Source: Wolfiporia cocos (taxonomy: Eukaryota; Basidiomycota; Agaricomycetes; Polyporales; Phaeolaceae). Taken from it: DNA of 64,000 nucleotides. Under the pieces are notes generated by a model that saw only the letters and a list, made by a program, of their open reading frames with translations, was not told where the DNA came from and ran no database searches. Positions 1 to 10,707 of the stretch are shown piece after piece. The stretch lies in the NCBI GenBank assembly GCA_029448655.1, contig JACCLO010000008.1:2480001-2544000 (forward strand), read 5' to 3'. Made by a program: the position numbers and the translations under genes. How positions within the stretch are numbered: the stretch's first letter is position 1; each line of letters starts with the position of its first letter.

Positions 1-1197
1 CAACTAGCTACGCGCTGTGCCCCTCCGCGTCCCCATCTCGCACCTGCCTCCGCGCTCGCCACCCTGCAATCTGCGGCCGCGGCGCCGGATCTCGCTCCGC
101 CCGCCTGACGCTCCATGCCCCATCACCATCACCCATCCGTCTGTCCAGGTGAAAGTCTGACACGCGCTGATGTTTGCTGACGTGCGCGTAACCATGCGAG
201 TCCGCCGCAGGCAGGCGCGTCGGCGCGCGGACCGGGCTGCAGCACGGACGCGTCACGGACGCGGTCATGTGAGCGCGTGCCGTAACGCACGGGCGGTCGC
301 TCGCGCGTGCGCCGACGGCAACTCACGCTCAAATTCAAGCTCGGAGTCCGGGACTCGCGCGCGAAGGCGTGACGTCACCGCCCGACGTCCTTGTCCTTGC
401 CTTGTTCTCGTTCGGCGCATGCAACGACTGCGGCAGCCCCAGCTGACTTCTCCTCTTCTCCTTCAGGCTCAGGCTCAGGCTGCTCGCACCGCCGACACGC
501 CGCGCGCTATCGATCGCCCGGACACCGGGCGTAAGTGCGTATGCCGGCAACCAACGCATCCGGCAAGGCGTGTCGTGCGCCGCTGGGACCCTGCCTTCCG
601 CTTTCCACGGGACGTCCAACTCCAAATTTTGCAGCCTGCACTCACCGGAGCATGCGCACCGCCCGCACGCGGCCGCTATTCCTGGACGCGCCTTTCATGT
701 CTCCTCATCCGCACTTACATTCGTGATATGTGCGTGCGGTGCGGTGGCGCCGCACGATGCTGCTGCTGCTGCTGTATCTGTGCTGAGCGCCGAATGGGGC
801 TGCTGTGCTGCTACTTACGACATACAATCCGGCAGGCGGTCTACCCCGCGTGCGAACGCACGCCGGCGGCCTCGCACAGGGTGCTTACCAGTACCAGACA
901 CAGCACGGCGATTCGGACGACGCAAAAGGGCACGCGCACAGCTGTGGCGCATCACCCATCTGCACCCTGGGCGCGCACGTCGCATTCTAGGGTGTGTCCA
1001 AAAGTCCGAATTGCGCAGATGCCCGTTGCTGGACCGTGGGTGCCGCACAGGGTCCCGCCGCCAGTGGCGCACCCGGCGCTCCACGCTCGTCGGGCATCGG
1101 ACCTCGCGCAAGGCTACCATGCCATACATACATGCCGATTATATTGCATACGTCCATCTACACAGAACCGAACACACGGAACACAAGCCAACATGCA
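1..1197. other. GC-rich stretch without a recognised gene
   Basis: Very GC-rich and CpG-rich. Several long open frames cross it on both strands, but they are Arg/Ala/Pro-rich, overlap one another and match no family I know. There is a short CTG/CAG run near 757-775. It probably holds the 3' flank of the DUF6699-like gene and regulatory DNA of a gene off the left edge. Confidence 0.4.
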
Positions 1198-2518
1198 TCA
1201 CGGCGGGCCCACGAACAGGATGAAGCCGTCCCCGTCAGGCGCGGGCTCGAGGCCCCTGAAGAACGGGCGGTCGCCGAGGTAGTCGATCCGGCGCACGCCG
1301 TCGTCGTCGCCAGGGAGGCGGCCGGCGACCATGGTGCGCACGCGGAGCCAGTACGCCTCGAACGTCTGGCGGCGGCGCTCCGCGCCGAGCGCGTCGACCT
1401 CCGCGCGGGTCATGCGCTCCTCAAAGTTGGCGATGAGCGCGTTGAACACGTGCGCGACGAGCACGGGGAGGCCCGGGTGGTGCGGGAGCACGACGACGGG
1501 CCACGGCCAGCGCGCGCACGGGTCGTCCGCGAGCGCGCGGATCGTCAGCGCGCGCACGGGCGGGTGCGTCGCGGGCTGCGCGCCGTTCGCGTGCTCCCAC
1601 CCGAACTTGACGCGCCGCCGCGCGCCGCCCGGCTCCGCGGGCGGGAGCTCGCCGAGCCAGATGAGGTGCTGGTGCAGCCGCATGTCGAAGAGGACCGGCG
1701 CCTGCCCGAGCGTGCGGTGCCGCAGGAACGGGTTCAGCTCGAGCGCGGTCGACGGGAGCGCCGCGTGCCCCGCCGGCGGCGTGTCCCACAGCGCGGGCCG
1801 CGGCGGCAGCGACGGGTGCTGCACGCGCGCGACCCACTTGTCGGAGAAGATGATGCCCTGCGCGCGCTCGTGCTTGAGGTTCTCCATGAGCTCGGCCACT
1901 TCTTCCTCGCTGACGTCGCCCGGGGGGACCGGCGGAGGTGCTGCGTCCGCCGCGCGTCAGTCCGTCGGCGCATGCGGAAGGATCACCGATCGGCGTACTA
2001 GCGTTTCTGACAGTCACGTCGTTGATGATTGGCCGTGCCCAGTACCCATATGCCCTCCATTCCACCGGCGTCACGATGCGTCTCTCCTCGTGCGGAGGCG
2101 GCACGGCGCGAGCGCCCTCGGAGGCCCCCTCCGGCTGCTTTCCTTTCTTCTTACCTAGATAGGCCATGTACATACGTCAATCACCTTCGCGCCCCCGCGC
2201 GCACGCGGCCGCGCAACAAAGGGACGCACCGAACCGGCACCTTCGCAGCACCGAAGCCCATCTCGACGACTGCTGCCGCGCCGGATCGTCCTCGACGGTA
2301 GCGGACGCGCCGTCCGAGTCGCGCTTGGCCGAGGACGTCGACGCGTGGCGCGAGTGCGCAGGCCGGGGTGTCTCCCGGGGCGTACTGGTGCTAGCACTGG
2401 CAGACGGGAGCGGCGCGGGCTCCGGCTCCGGCGACGGGGCCCACGGCCGGCCGACGACGACCTGGCGGTTCTCGAGGACCGCGTTGTCCGGCCACGTCGC
2501 ATATGCGGGCTCGAGCAT
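1198..2518 (-). CDS. DUF6699-like hypothetical protein, 395 aa, 3 exons
   Basis: Exons on the minus strand are 2518-2230, 2154-1999 and 1940-1198. The 289, 156 and 743 nt join in one frame, and the introns have GTGCGT and GTACGC donors, a CTGAC branch site and CAG/TAG acceptors. The start at 2518 opens with MLEPAYATWPDN, followed by a Pro/Ser-rich low-complexity stretch. The C-terminal half (about residues 190-395) has the layout I associate with the basidiomycete DUF6699 family: an LNPFLRH...LFDMR block, a conserved P-x-W-P-V-V-V strand, a Thr-Arg-Ala-Glu helix with an FEAYW motif, then GVRRIDYLGDRPFFRGL and a terminal FILF strand. Function is unknown for the family. No signal peptide or membrane segment is seen. 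It is on the same strand as the glycosylase gene 555 bp upstream. The family call is from memory of the motif pattern; the exon structure is well supported. Confidence 0.75.
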
Positions 2519-3073
2519 CTGGGCGGGCGGGCGACTGCAGGGGAGAGTACGAGGCGGGCCAGCGAGTGCGAGCGCGCGGGAGGCAGCCGGCGCCTTGAGG
2601 CAGGAGCGTGTCTGTGCTGCAGTGCGGCGCCATGCGCGATCGGCCTAATATCAGTGCCCCTGCGGTGCAGCCGCGCGGGGGCCATCCGCGCGGCTCGTAC
2701 GCGAGCGCCGCTTGTGCCCGGAATGGCCTCTGTTGAGCGCGTGTGGGCGCGCTGGCGGCGGCTCGTCTGTGTGCGCGGTGCTCGTTGGCCTGCTCGCAAC
2801 GACGAGATCGAGGCACACTCACCTCGATGGGATCAGGATCAGCCTGATCTGGCCGCGTGCGTTCATCGCGGAAGCAGAGTGTGGGCGTCTGCGTCACGTG
2901 GAGCCCAGGCAAAACAAGAGGAATACTACAGAGGCGGGTGTTGCGACGCAGAATAAGGAGTACAAACGAGTGGCTTGTAAACCGGCAATATCAGCCTACA
3001 AGTACAACGTAGTAACGAGAGCGAAGCGGTACATTCACCGGTGAGGCGCAACGCTCTTTCGAGCAAGATCCAT
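2519..3073. other. intergenic, upstream of the DUF6699-like gene
   Basis: This 555-bp gap separates two minus-strand genes, so it should carry the promoter of the lower gene and the terminator of the glycosylase gene. I see no coding feature and no clear TATA box. Confidence 0.4.
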
Positions 3074-4126
3074 TTATGCTGCTGCATCTTCTTCAGCTTT
3101 TAGCACCGACGTCTCAAGCTCCTCGTCCTTGACTCCCCGCCTCTCCTTCAGCCACTTCTTCAGGACGCACTCGCCTTTGCCGCCGTTTCCGCCCTTGCAG
3201 CCCTTGCACCTCCGGCCATGACCGACCATCAAAACATGGAGGCCATATTTCAAATCGTCCGGTATCTTCAAGTCAAGGTGCGCCTGCGCCGTGATCCTGT
3301 CGGCCCTGCTCGGCACCCACCCCAGAAGCTTCGACAGGCGGAACACATGCGTGTCGACGGGGAAAGAGGATCGGCCAAGGCAGAAGAGAAGCACGCACGA
3401 CGCGGTCTTTGGGCCGACGCCGTCGTATGACACGAGCTCTCGCATGGCTTCCTCGTCGGAGAACGGCTCGGCCGTCGCGGTGCTTCCCTCCGCGACGCCT
3501 GCGAGATGCTGGAGCGAGTACGCGCCGTGCTTCGCGCGGACCGCCCTGAGCACGTTCTGTATGACGACGGCCTTCTTGTTCGCGAGGCCGCCCATCTTGA
3601 TCGCGGCGACGACGTCCGCCGCGGGGGCCGCCGCGATCGCCTCGAAGTTGTTCCGCCCGAAGCGGGCGTCGAGGCTGCGCTTCGCCGCGGTCGAGTTCTG
3701 CCCGGACGTGTTCTGGCTGAGGATCGTGCCGATGAGCGACTCGAGCACGTTGGGCACGCCCCCGCACGTCTGTGCGGCGTTGGCGTCCGCGTCGGGCGTG
3801 GGACGCGCGGGCGCGATCTGCGGGTGCGCCGCGGCGAGGAGCGTGTGCACCTGCGCGGCCTCGTCGGGCGTCGGGCGCGCGTAGTCTGGGAACGGTGACG
3901 CAAGGTAATGCGAAGCGAGCAGTTTAAGCTTTTTGGCGGCGCGGGGCGGTGAATGTTCTTCATCCGCGGACGGCGATGGCGGACGTTTCAGCTTTAGTGG
4001 CATAGCGCACGGTGGCAGAGCGGGCGGGAGGTTCAGCGCGCACAGGGGTGTGGCGTTCAGGAGCGAGAGGAAGGTGAGCTGTGATGCCCGGAATGGAAGC
4101 TGTGGCACCGTGATCTCGGCAATCAA
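3074..4126 (-). CDS. HhH-GPD base-excision DNA glycosylase (endonuclease III-like), 350 aa
   Basis: A single uninterrupted minus-strand frame. Residues about 125-290 form an HhH-GPD fold. The helix-hairpin-helix motif SYDGVGPKTA (about 233-242) carries Lys240, the Schiff-base lysine position of bifunctional glycosylase/AP lyases. PVDTHV (257-262) carries the catalytic Asp258. LSQNTS near 136-141 matches the Nth LSQQT loop. These residues predict removal of damaged bases and nicking of the abasic site in nuclear or mitochondrial DNA. The C-terminal cysteines are spaced C-x2-C-x9-C, not the C-x6-C-x2-C-x5-C of Nth, so a 4Fe-4S cluster is doubtful. A second in-frame ATG at 4003 (MPLKLKRPPSPS, with a basic KKLKLL nuclear-signal-like patch after it) is an equally plausible start. 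The 41 residues before it could be an N-terminal extension or 5' UTR. Confidence 0.85.
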   Translation of the reverse strand: MIAEITVPQLPFRASQLTFLSLLNATPLCALNLPPALPPCAMPLKLKRPPSPSADEEHSPPRAAKKLKLLASHYLASPFPDYARPTPDEAAQVHTLLAAAHPQIAPARPTPDADANAAQTCGGVPNVLESLIGTILSQNTSGQNSTAAKRSLDARFGRNNFEAIAAAPAADVVAAIKMGGLANKKAVVIQNVLRAVRAKHGAYSLQHLAGVAEGSTATAEPFSDEEAMRELVSYDGVGPKTASCVLLFCLGRSSFPVDTHVFRLSKLLGWVPSRADRITAQAHLDLKIPDDLKYGLHVLMVGHGRRCKGCKGGNGGKGECVLKKWLKERRGVKDEELETSVLKAEEDAAA

Positions 4127-7099
4127 CTGCTTCGATCACTCCTCCGCTGTTCGGCCGTCTCTCTTCCTGATCTGTGGCTGTCGCCTGAGTCATCCTCTCT
4201 GCGGCCACTCGTGTGGCACATGACGTATGTACATAGCCCTCCTCTCGTGCAAAAATCCCTCAGCGGAGGCTGTGCAGACACACGCACAACACGTGTGTGC
4301 AGCCCACTCGCTTGCTCTGTCTGCACCGCCCGCGGCGAGCAACGATGACGCTCTGATGCTCTGCGCCACAGACGGCGCAAGAATTCGCACATCCCTGTCC
4401 ATGACTCGCGCCGCAGCGGACTAGTTTCATCGCTATCGCGTGCATTAGGTACATTGCCAGCGTACGCGCGGATGCATGTGCCTCACGGGACGCGATTTAC
4501 GTATTCACCAACGGAGAGACAAAGCCGCCCAGCTGATCCGCTGATAGCGCCCCTCCGCTGGGGCATCCTCGCGCACGCGCATGCTGGCGCCGGATTTCAA
4601 CAAGCAGCGATCGTGCGTGTTCCTTGCTCCTTGCGAGACAACGATCGACAGGATTCTGCCAGGCTTTCTGTTCGGCGGCCTCGTACGTAAAAATACCTGC
4701 AAATGTTATCGCCGGCATCTTATATAGTGCGCATTGATTGCGTCAGAGCGCAGAACAGTTTCTGACATTCGCGGAGCACATGCGCCGCCCGCCGACACGT
4801 AAGCCACTTACGTCTCGCGGTGGATACGCAGGGTGAGCGGGAAGATCATCAGTCGTTCGCGCAGATACTGCTCCTGGCCGGAATTCTTCCTGATGCGTAA
4901 ATACGCACAGTCGATCAGCGGCCGCTCTCGCACGTACGCATCGTCCGGTGCTGTCGGGGTTGTCTGCGCGTAGCCGTCGCATGGCGGACCCGTTGGGGAG
5001 AGCTGCCAACTTGGCGCGCGTGTGCCGTACGCGAGCAGCAATCCCGTCGCCTCGTACGATCGCGTACGCGCGCCCAATAATACCCCCGCGGCGCCGGCTG
5101 TCGGAGCGAGCGCGACGGCGTCCGCGGGCACCGCACGCGCGGCCGGGCGCGATCGCAGATTGCGAAAACATTGCACAGGGCCGGCCTCGTGGCGGCGGCG
5201 GGTGAACCTGCGCGGCGTGCACGGGACGCGTCAGAAGCGGGCGCGCGCGACGCGGGCCCACCTCGCGATGGAGCAGAAGCTCACGCTAGAAACGATATCT
5301 AGCGCGATCCGTGACAGGTGCACTCTGCACGGTTATCGATGCTGGGCGTGCGCAGGGATATTGATATCTGTCCGCCGTCGATCTGATTGCGCGGCAGGGC
5401 GAAGGGCCGTGCGCGGAGGCTGGCTGCAATGTCCGCGCGCACAGGCCAAGGCCCGCCGCAGTAGGTAGGATTGGCCTGCGCGCGGGCAGGCCAATGCACA
5501 GGGGCCACAGCATGATCCGACCGTGGCGCAGAGCGGGGCCGGTGCCAGCGTTGCTACGCTACGACCCGTCGGCGAGGCTGCTAGCGTACACGTTGCGGGC
5601 CTGCAGATTTTCTGGGAGCCCGACGTGTGCCTGCGTCCGGCAGCAAATTTGCGCCCACACGCACCCCATGCGCCCGGGCGCCCGCCGCTTCGCTCCGGCC
5701 GATCGAAGCGAGGACGGCATACGTGATGGGCGAAGCGATGTGGTCCCACGGCCAAGTGGCGGCGCTGCGCTGCGAGGCGGACGCACCAGATTCATCATGC
5801 AGGGTATAGACAGATAGACGTTAGGCAGATCGATTTCCGGGCAGCTATACACGGAACGTATGTTCCGGCTGCGCGGGCGTCCCTGCGCAGGTAGTTGGAG
5901 GTTTCCTTTTTGGGCGGGAAGTGAAAGCGGTGTGGCTCCAAATAGGCGTCCGGCACAGCAAGCGGACGCCTCGTTGCTCGGATGCACGGCAGGGAAGAGC
6001 ATACGTTAATGCGCATACGCCGTATATTCTGACACGCCCGACATCAGGCCGCATGGGATAGTCTGGGACGGGCCGGATAGTGGGCGACATCACTATTCAT
6101 TTCCGCGTATGGACCGTGTGGCCGGCGCGGGCGTGGGTCAGCGGGCGAAGAGGACACTGAACGCTGGCGCGTGGGGATGGCGACGAGGCGCGAAGCACTG
6201 GCTGCAGGGCGATCCTGCAGCGATCGGATCCCCAGAGGACGTCGCGGGCGTGGTGCACTCTCCGAGGGACGCGTCGACACTTGCCATTCCGCGCGCTGAC
6301 AACGCATCAACTCTCCTGGGGGCAGGCGCGCGGGCCACACCTGCCGGATAGGGCATGGATGCGCAAGTACGCGGCGGAGGCGATCCCAGATAATCCGATA
6401 TGCTCAGGGATGTGTCATGAAAACTTTCTCGGACATGGATTCAGTGCGCCGGACTGACGACACGAGGTGCGCAACACGGCGCAACTCGGAGGCCATGGCG
6501 GGAAACACGCGTTCGCTTAGGCACGCATCCCCGGAAAATACATGGCGCTTCTGGGCCCCCGCTGGGCATGACCAGACGTGAGTTTATATTACGGAAGGGA
6601 GGGGGGAAGAGGGCGCGCGCAGGAGCAGCACGAGACTTTATCAGGTTATGAGGAGGCCCTGCACACGATAACGGCATACGCAAGAAAGACAATAAGCGGG
6701 CGCTCGGACGCAGGAACCGTGGAAGACGGCGCGAACAATAAGACGCACGGCTGATGTCCCAGAAGAAATCCCTGTTTTGCGCTGTTTGGCAGAAAAATGG
6801 AGCCCGGTCTTGTTGGATTAGATCTCGCGACGGCCGGATATGGCAGCACAAGGAAGGTGATCTTGGGCCCGATCTCACGGCGAGGGCACGGTCTGCGCGG
6901 TCATATCACACTTCGCTATAAGAGTGCACGCGTATTGTTATGCTCTCGTCGTCTCCCGTCCCAATTGTTCTCCCCCCGCGGCCTCTGAGCCACAAAACAT
7001 CTCCTCCTGCCGCATACGGGAGCCCTTTTTGTCTCGCCTCGCGAGTCCTCGCCTCGCGTTCGCAGATAATTGACTCTTGCAATCTTCACGAGAATCATC
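4127..7099. other. long intergenic region between divergent glycosylase and HMG-box genes
   Basis: About 3 kb of GC-rich DNA between two divergently transcribed genes. It must hold both promoters. A CTATAAG TATA-like sequence near 6917 lies about 180 bp before the HMG-box start. Short open frames exist on both strands, but none shows a domain, convincing splice signals or family resemblance. Confidence 0.4.
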
Positions 7100-8849
7100 A
7101 TGCCAGCCTACCGCACTCGCGAATCCTCCCGCCGTAAGTGAGCATGCAAGCGCATTAGTGCGCGCACTAACGCACCTTCCTCGCGTCCCCAGACCTCGAA
7201 GTCTCGACGGACGCACCACCCCCTCCAACGGTCGCAATCATTTCACCGACGCCGCGCGCATTCTCCTTTCCTTTCAACACCAATGACCATGACGTTCGCT
7301 TAGCCTCTGCGTCCAGTTCGCCCCTCCCCTTCGAGGCCGACCCGAAGGCGGCGTGCTCCCCGCCGCCCATCCGCGCCTTCTCCCCGTCATCATCCATCGG
7401 GTCGGAAACCTCGTCCAACCTTTCTGCCACGTCGGCGCGCTCCTCGCAGGCCTCGCACAAGCGGCGTAGATCGACCGCAAGCGAAATCGTCGAGCGCCGC
7501 CCGAAGAAAGGCGACGAGGACTACATCAAGCGTCCCGAGAACGCGTTCATTCTCTTCCGTCGCAAGTGCTGTGAGGATCGCCAGGCGCAGGAGGAAGCCG
7601 AGGAGGCCACAGTCGGCCCCGTCAAGAAGCCGCGCCAGGCAGACCTGTCCAAGACAATCAGCCAGCAGTGGAAGGGTCTGTCGTCCGAGGAGCGCCACTA
7701 CTGGGAGGAGCTGGCCAAGGAGAAGAAGAAGGAGCACGAGGCGATGTACCCCAACTACGTCTATCGCCCTCAGCGGGTCAAGTCGAAGGCGAAGAAGGGG
7801 AAGGGCAAGAGGGCTGATGGCGAGCAGGAGACGGATGCGGAGAGCAGCATTTCGTTCGTCCTTCCTGTTCCATCTCCAACCCGCAGCTCTAGCCGGGACA
7901 GTGCGCCTCTGGCGCGCGGTCAGAACCGTCGCGCGGTATCCGCGCCGACGCCGCCACCAGCGTATCAGACCATCCAGCTCCCCACTGTCCATATGCCCTC
8001 ATGTCCCACGTCTCCTTCCTTCGTCCCAAGGATCAGCCGCCGATCTCCTCATCCCCGGATACCTCCACCCACAGACGACCGGCTCACATACTTTGAGCAC
8101 CTACCGAACGATCAACTCTTCCCGCCGCAGTTCCAGCCTTCCTCCGCGTTCGAGCCAAATGCTCAGGTATGTGCTTCCGCTTCTCGAATTGAACGATCGC
8201 TTATCAGAGCGCGCGATAGACCGACCAGCTGTACGAGATGTTCCAGATGGAGCAATCTTCCCTTCAGACACAGAGCAACGGTCCCCAGCTTCTTCACTCG
8301 CTCACCATTCCCCGGGATCCTCCGATGTCGTCCCATTTGATGTCACCCACAGAGTCCATTGCGTCCAGCCAGTTCCTTTCGCCTATAGACTCATTTTCGC
8401 CTGTGTCTCCTTCATCTCCACCAGGCGGTCCTTTCACGCCTGCTGGGTCGCTCTCGATGATGGCGCTGTCGCTTGCACACGGTGGTCAGCAACAGCCGCA
8501 GCAGCGCTTGGCGGGCATCCCGGAGAACCCCAGCGCGGAGATGCAATCGAGCGGGGTCTCATATCCGTCGTTCACCTGGCCAGGCGAGACGCTGTGGCCG
8601 GACGAGACGCTTATCCCCGACGATTTCGACCTCAACTCGATCCCGCCCATCGAGCTCGGCATGTCCAAGTTCGACCTCGCGCAGCTCGATAGCGAGATGC
8701 AGCAAAATCTCTCGATCGACATCCCGTCTGGCTACGAGTTCGACGGCGAGTTCCCGCCCATCGGCGAAGAGAACGACTTTCACGACGCAGCGCCCGGACA
8801 CGACCCATTCGCGGGGTTCGGCACGTACGACAACAGCATGACATGGTGA
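7100..8849 (+). CDS. HMG-box (MATA_HMG-type) transcription factor, 545 aa, 3 exons
   Basis: Exons are 7100-7133, 7193-8166 and 8220-8849. Introns are 59 and 53 bp with GTAAGT and GTATGT donors, and the joined 1,638 nt stay in frame. The first exon encodes only 11 residues (MPAYRTRESSR). A region with TPRAFSFPFN (about residues 33-42) is followed by a basic KRRRS patch near 105. The sequence-specific HMG box spans about 122-200: YIKRPENAFILFRR, a KPRQADLSKTISQQWKGL helix, then EERHYWEELAKEKKKEH and YPNYVYRP. Such boxes bind the DNA minor groove as in Ste11, Mat-Mc and basidiomycete mating or fruiting regulators; which of these it matches cannot be decided here. The C-terminal half is Ser/Pro-rich and then acidic (about 480-545), as expected of an activation domain. 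It should act in the nucleus. Confidence 0.9.
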
Positions 8850-10707
8850 TGACCCTGTCAGCGTGCGCGGGCGTGCGTTGACGACCTATGGACATGTATC
8901 AAAAAGCTCTGTTCTCCTTGGGTTTACCGTTGTACTCACCCTTTCCTATCGCTGGAGAACACTCATCCGTGCATTTATTCCGCTGTATCTCTTCCGGCAG
9001 TCATTGTTGTACAAAACCGCACACTCACCCGCTTTCGCTTGCACTTACGACAACCTACCGGCGACCTTTCCTTACTCCCTTCCCCGCCTTATCCCCCTCC
9101 CCGCCACCGATACCCTACCCTTTTGATGACCCTCACTTATGACATTATTTGCTTACGACGACTTCAACTGGAGTGTTCTCCATCCCAGTTCAACACGAAT
9201 ACAAGGATTGATAGAGCTATCAGCGTTGCAGTGCGATGAGGTGTAAGCAAGCTCGTCCAAGCGGGCGTAACCGCGAGTTCCGTCCGACCCGCTGCGCCAC
9301 ATTCAGAGTGTGAGAAAATGCATGTGACTCGCTACGTGCGCCTGCTGCGCGGGCGTCTTCGCTCAACATCGTTGACGTACACGCAAACTTCGCTTGTGCA
9401 GCTGCGACTATATTCATATTCCTCGCTCGCGATTCTTTAAAAATTTTCAAATTGATCGTGTCCTAATCTCAGAACATGATGTTTCCTGTCGGACAGGATC
9501 CGGTGAGTTCGTCATTGAGTTTGATCGTGGACACCGCAAATTACAAGTATTCTATATGGCACTCTGGCGCATGGGCCACTCCAGCCTCAATATACGATCT
9601 CTGTTGAACTGTAAGCTTGTCTCGGCCTGAATGCAAACATGCACTTTAGCATATGCATTTGACATGATCCACCGGCGCGTCTAGGATCCGGTGTTTTAAT
9701 AGTGAGAACTGTGCTGCACAGTCTCCTTTGCATGAGGCTGTGGCTATGCGGCACTATGTCTGACACACCGCACCAACTTGTACGTGCGGCCAGGCAGAAG
9801 AGGCTTTTGACTAGGCGCAGCCGCTTGCATAACTCAACGGCTCAAGAAGCTTTCATTTACGATCGACCATTCCATTGACTCATCCCATTGACTCCAGGCG
9901 CACTTCCACGCAGCGACGTTAATTTTGATTACTTATCAAGACTTCATACAAGTCAGCCGTGCTTCCTCAGTCACTTCAGATTTGGGAAGCTCAAAGCACA
10001 CCGCGCTCCGACGAGCGCGAGCATTATATTACTACCCCGCTATTACATTGCCAGCCGCCCTTATGGTTGCTCCGAAGCATGAAGAGAAGGCGCTGCATGT
10101 CATTCTTGCCCCATTTCTGCAGGATCGGGTTATCTCCCATCCCTTTGTTCTTTCATCTCGGGAAAGACTCTGCTCGGTTGTTCCTTTCAGCTCAAAGTGC
10201 AGAATGCGGCACGACCGCCGAAGGTCTTGAGCCTCGACATTCCAGTGTCAAATTCATTTAGATGTGGCTTGGGTTTACTGCTGACACGCTCGCGCTACTT
10301 ACGCGTTTCGAGTTGCCACATTGCGCGATCGCGGAGAATATTGCGATCAGTAGCCACTGGGGGCGCGCATGAGCTCGACGCAGGCGTTGCGACGGCCATG
10401 AAACTACGCAAACTAACAGAGAGGCACCGACGACCATACTGTCTCGGATCAGCGCAGGACGCAACTGATTGGCGATCGTCTGACCGCACAAGCGGGAATT
10501 AGAACCGCAATTACCCAATGCTTGCATTTCGCATGATGCAGAGATATGGCGGAAGATGGCGTTGCGCGTGGTGCGAGCCCAGCTTCCCCGCCCTGGCGAT
10601 TAGTTCGCTGGTGGCTATGATAGCTATATCTAGGCACAATTCATTCCGCATAGCTTCTTCTGCTGCTGCAGGATTCGCCGCCTTCGCCTTTCCGCTGGAC
10701 GCCCATC
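8850..10707. other. intergenic between HMG-box and permease genes
   Basis: About 1.85 kb of lower-GC DNA. I see only short frames with no domain or splice support. A GCTATATCTA TATA-like element near 10622 sits about 85 bp before the permease start codon. Confidence 0.4.

Noticed and set aside
170..2001. Long Arg/Ala-rich open frames on the plus strand (170-1282, 570-1223, 994-2001)
   Set aside because: They are shadows in very GC-rich DNA, overlap each other, and 994-2001 lies antisense to the well-supported DUF6699-like gene.
9230..9310. Possible tRNA-like GC-rich segment after the HMG-box gene
   Set aside because: No cloverleaf with A- and B-box promoters could be built by eye.
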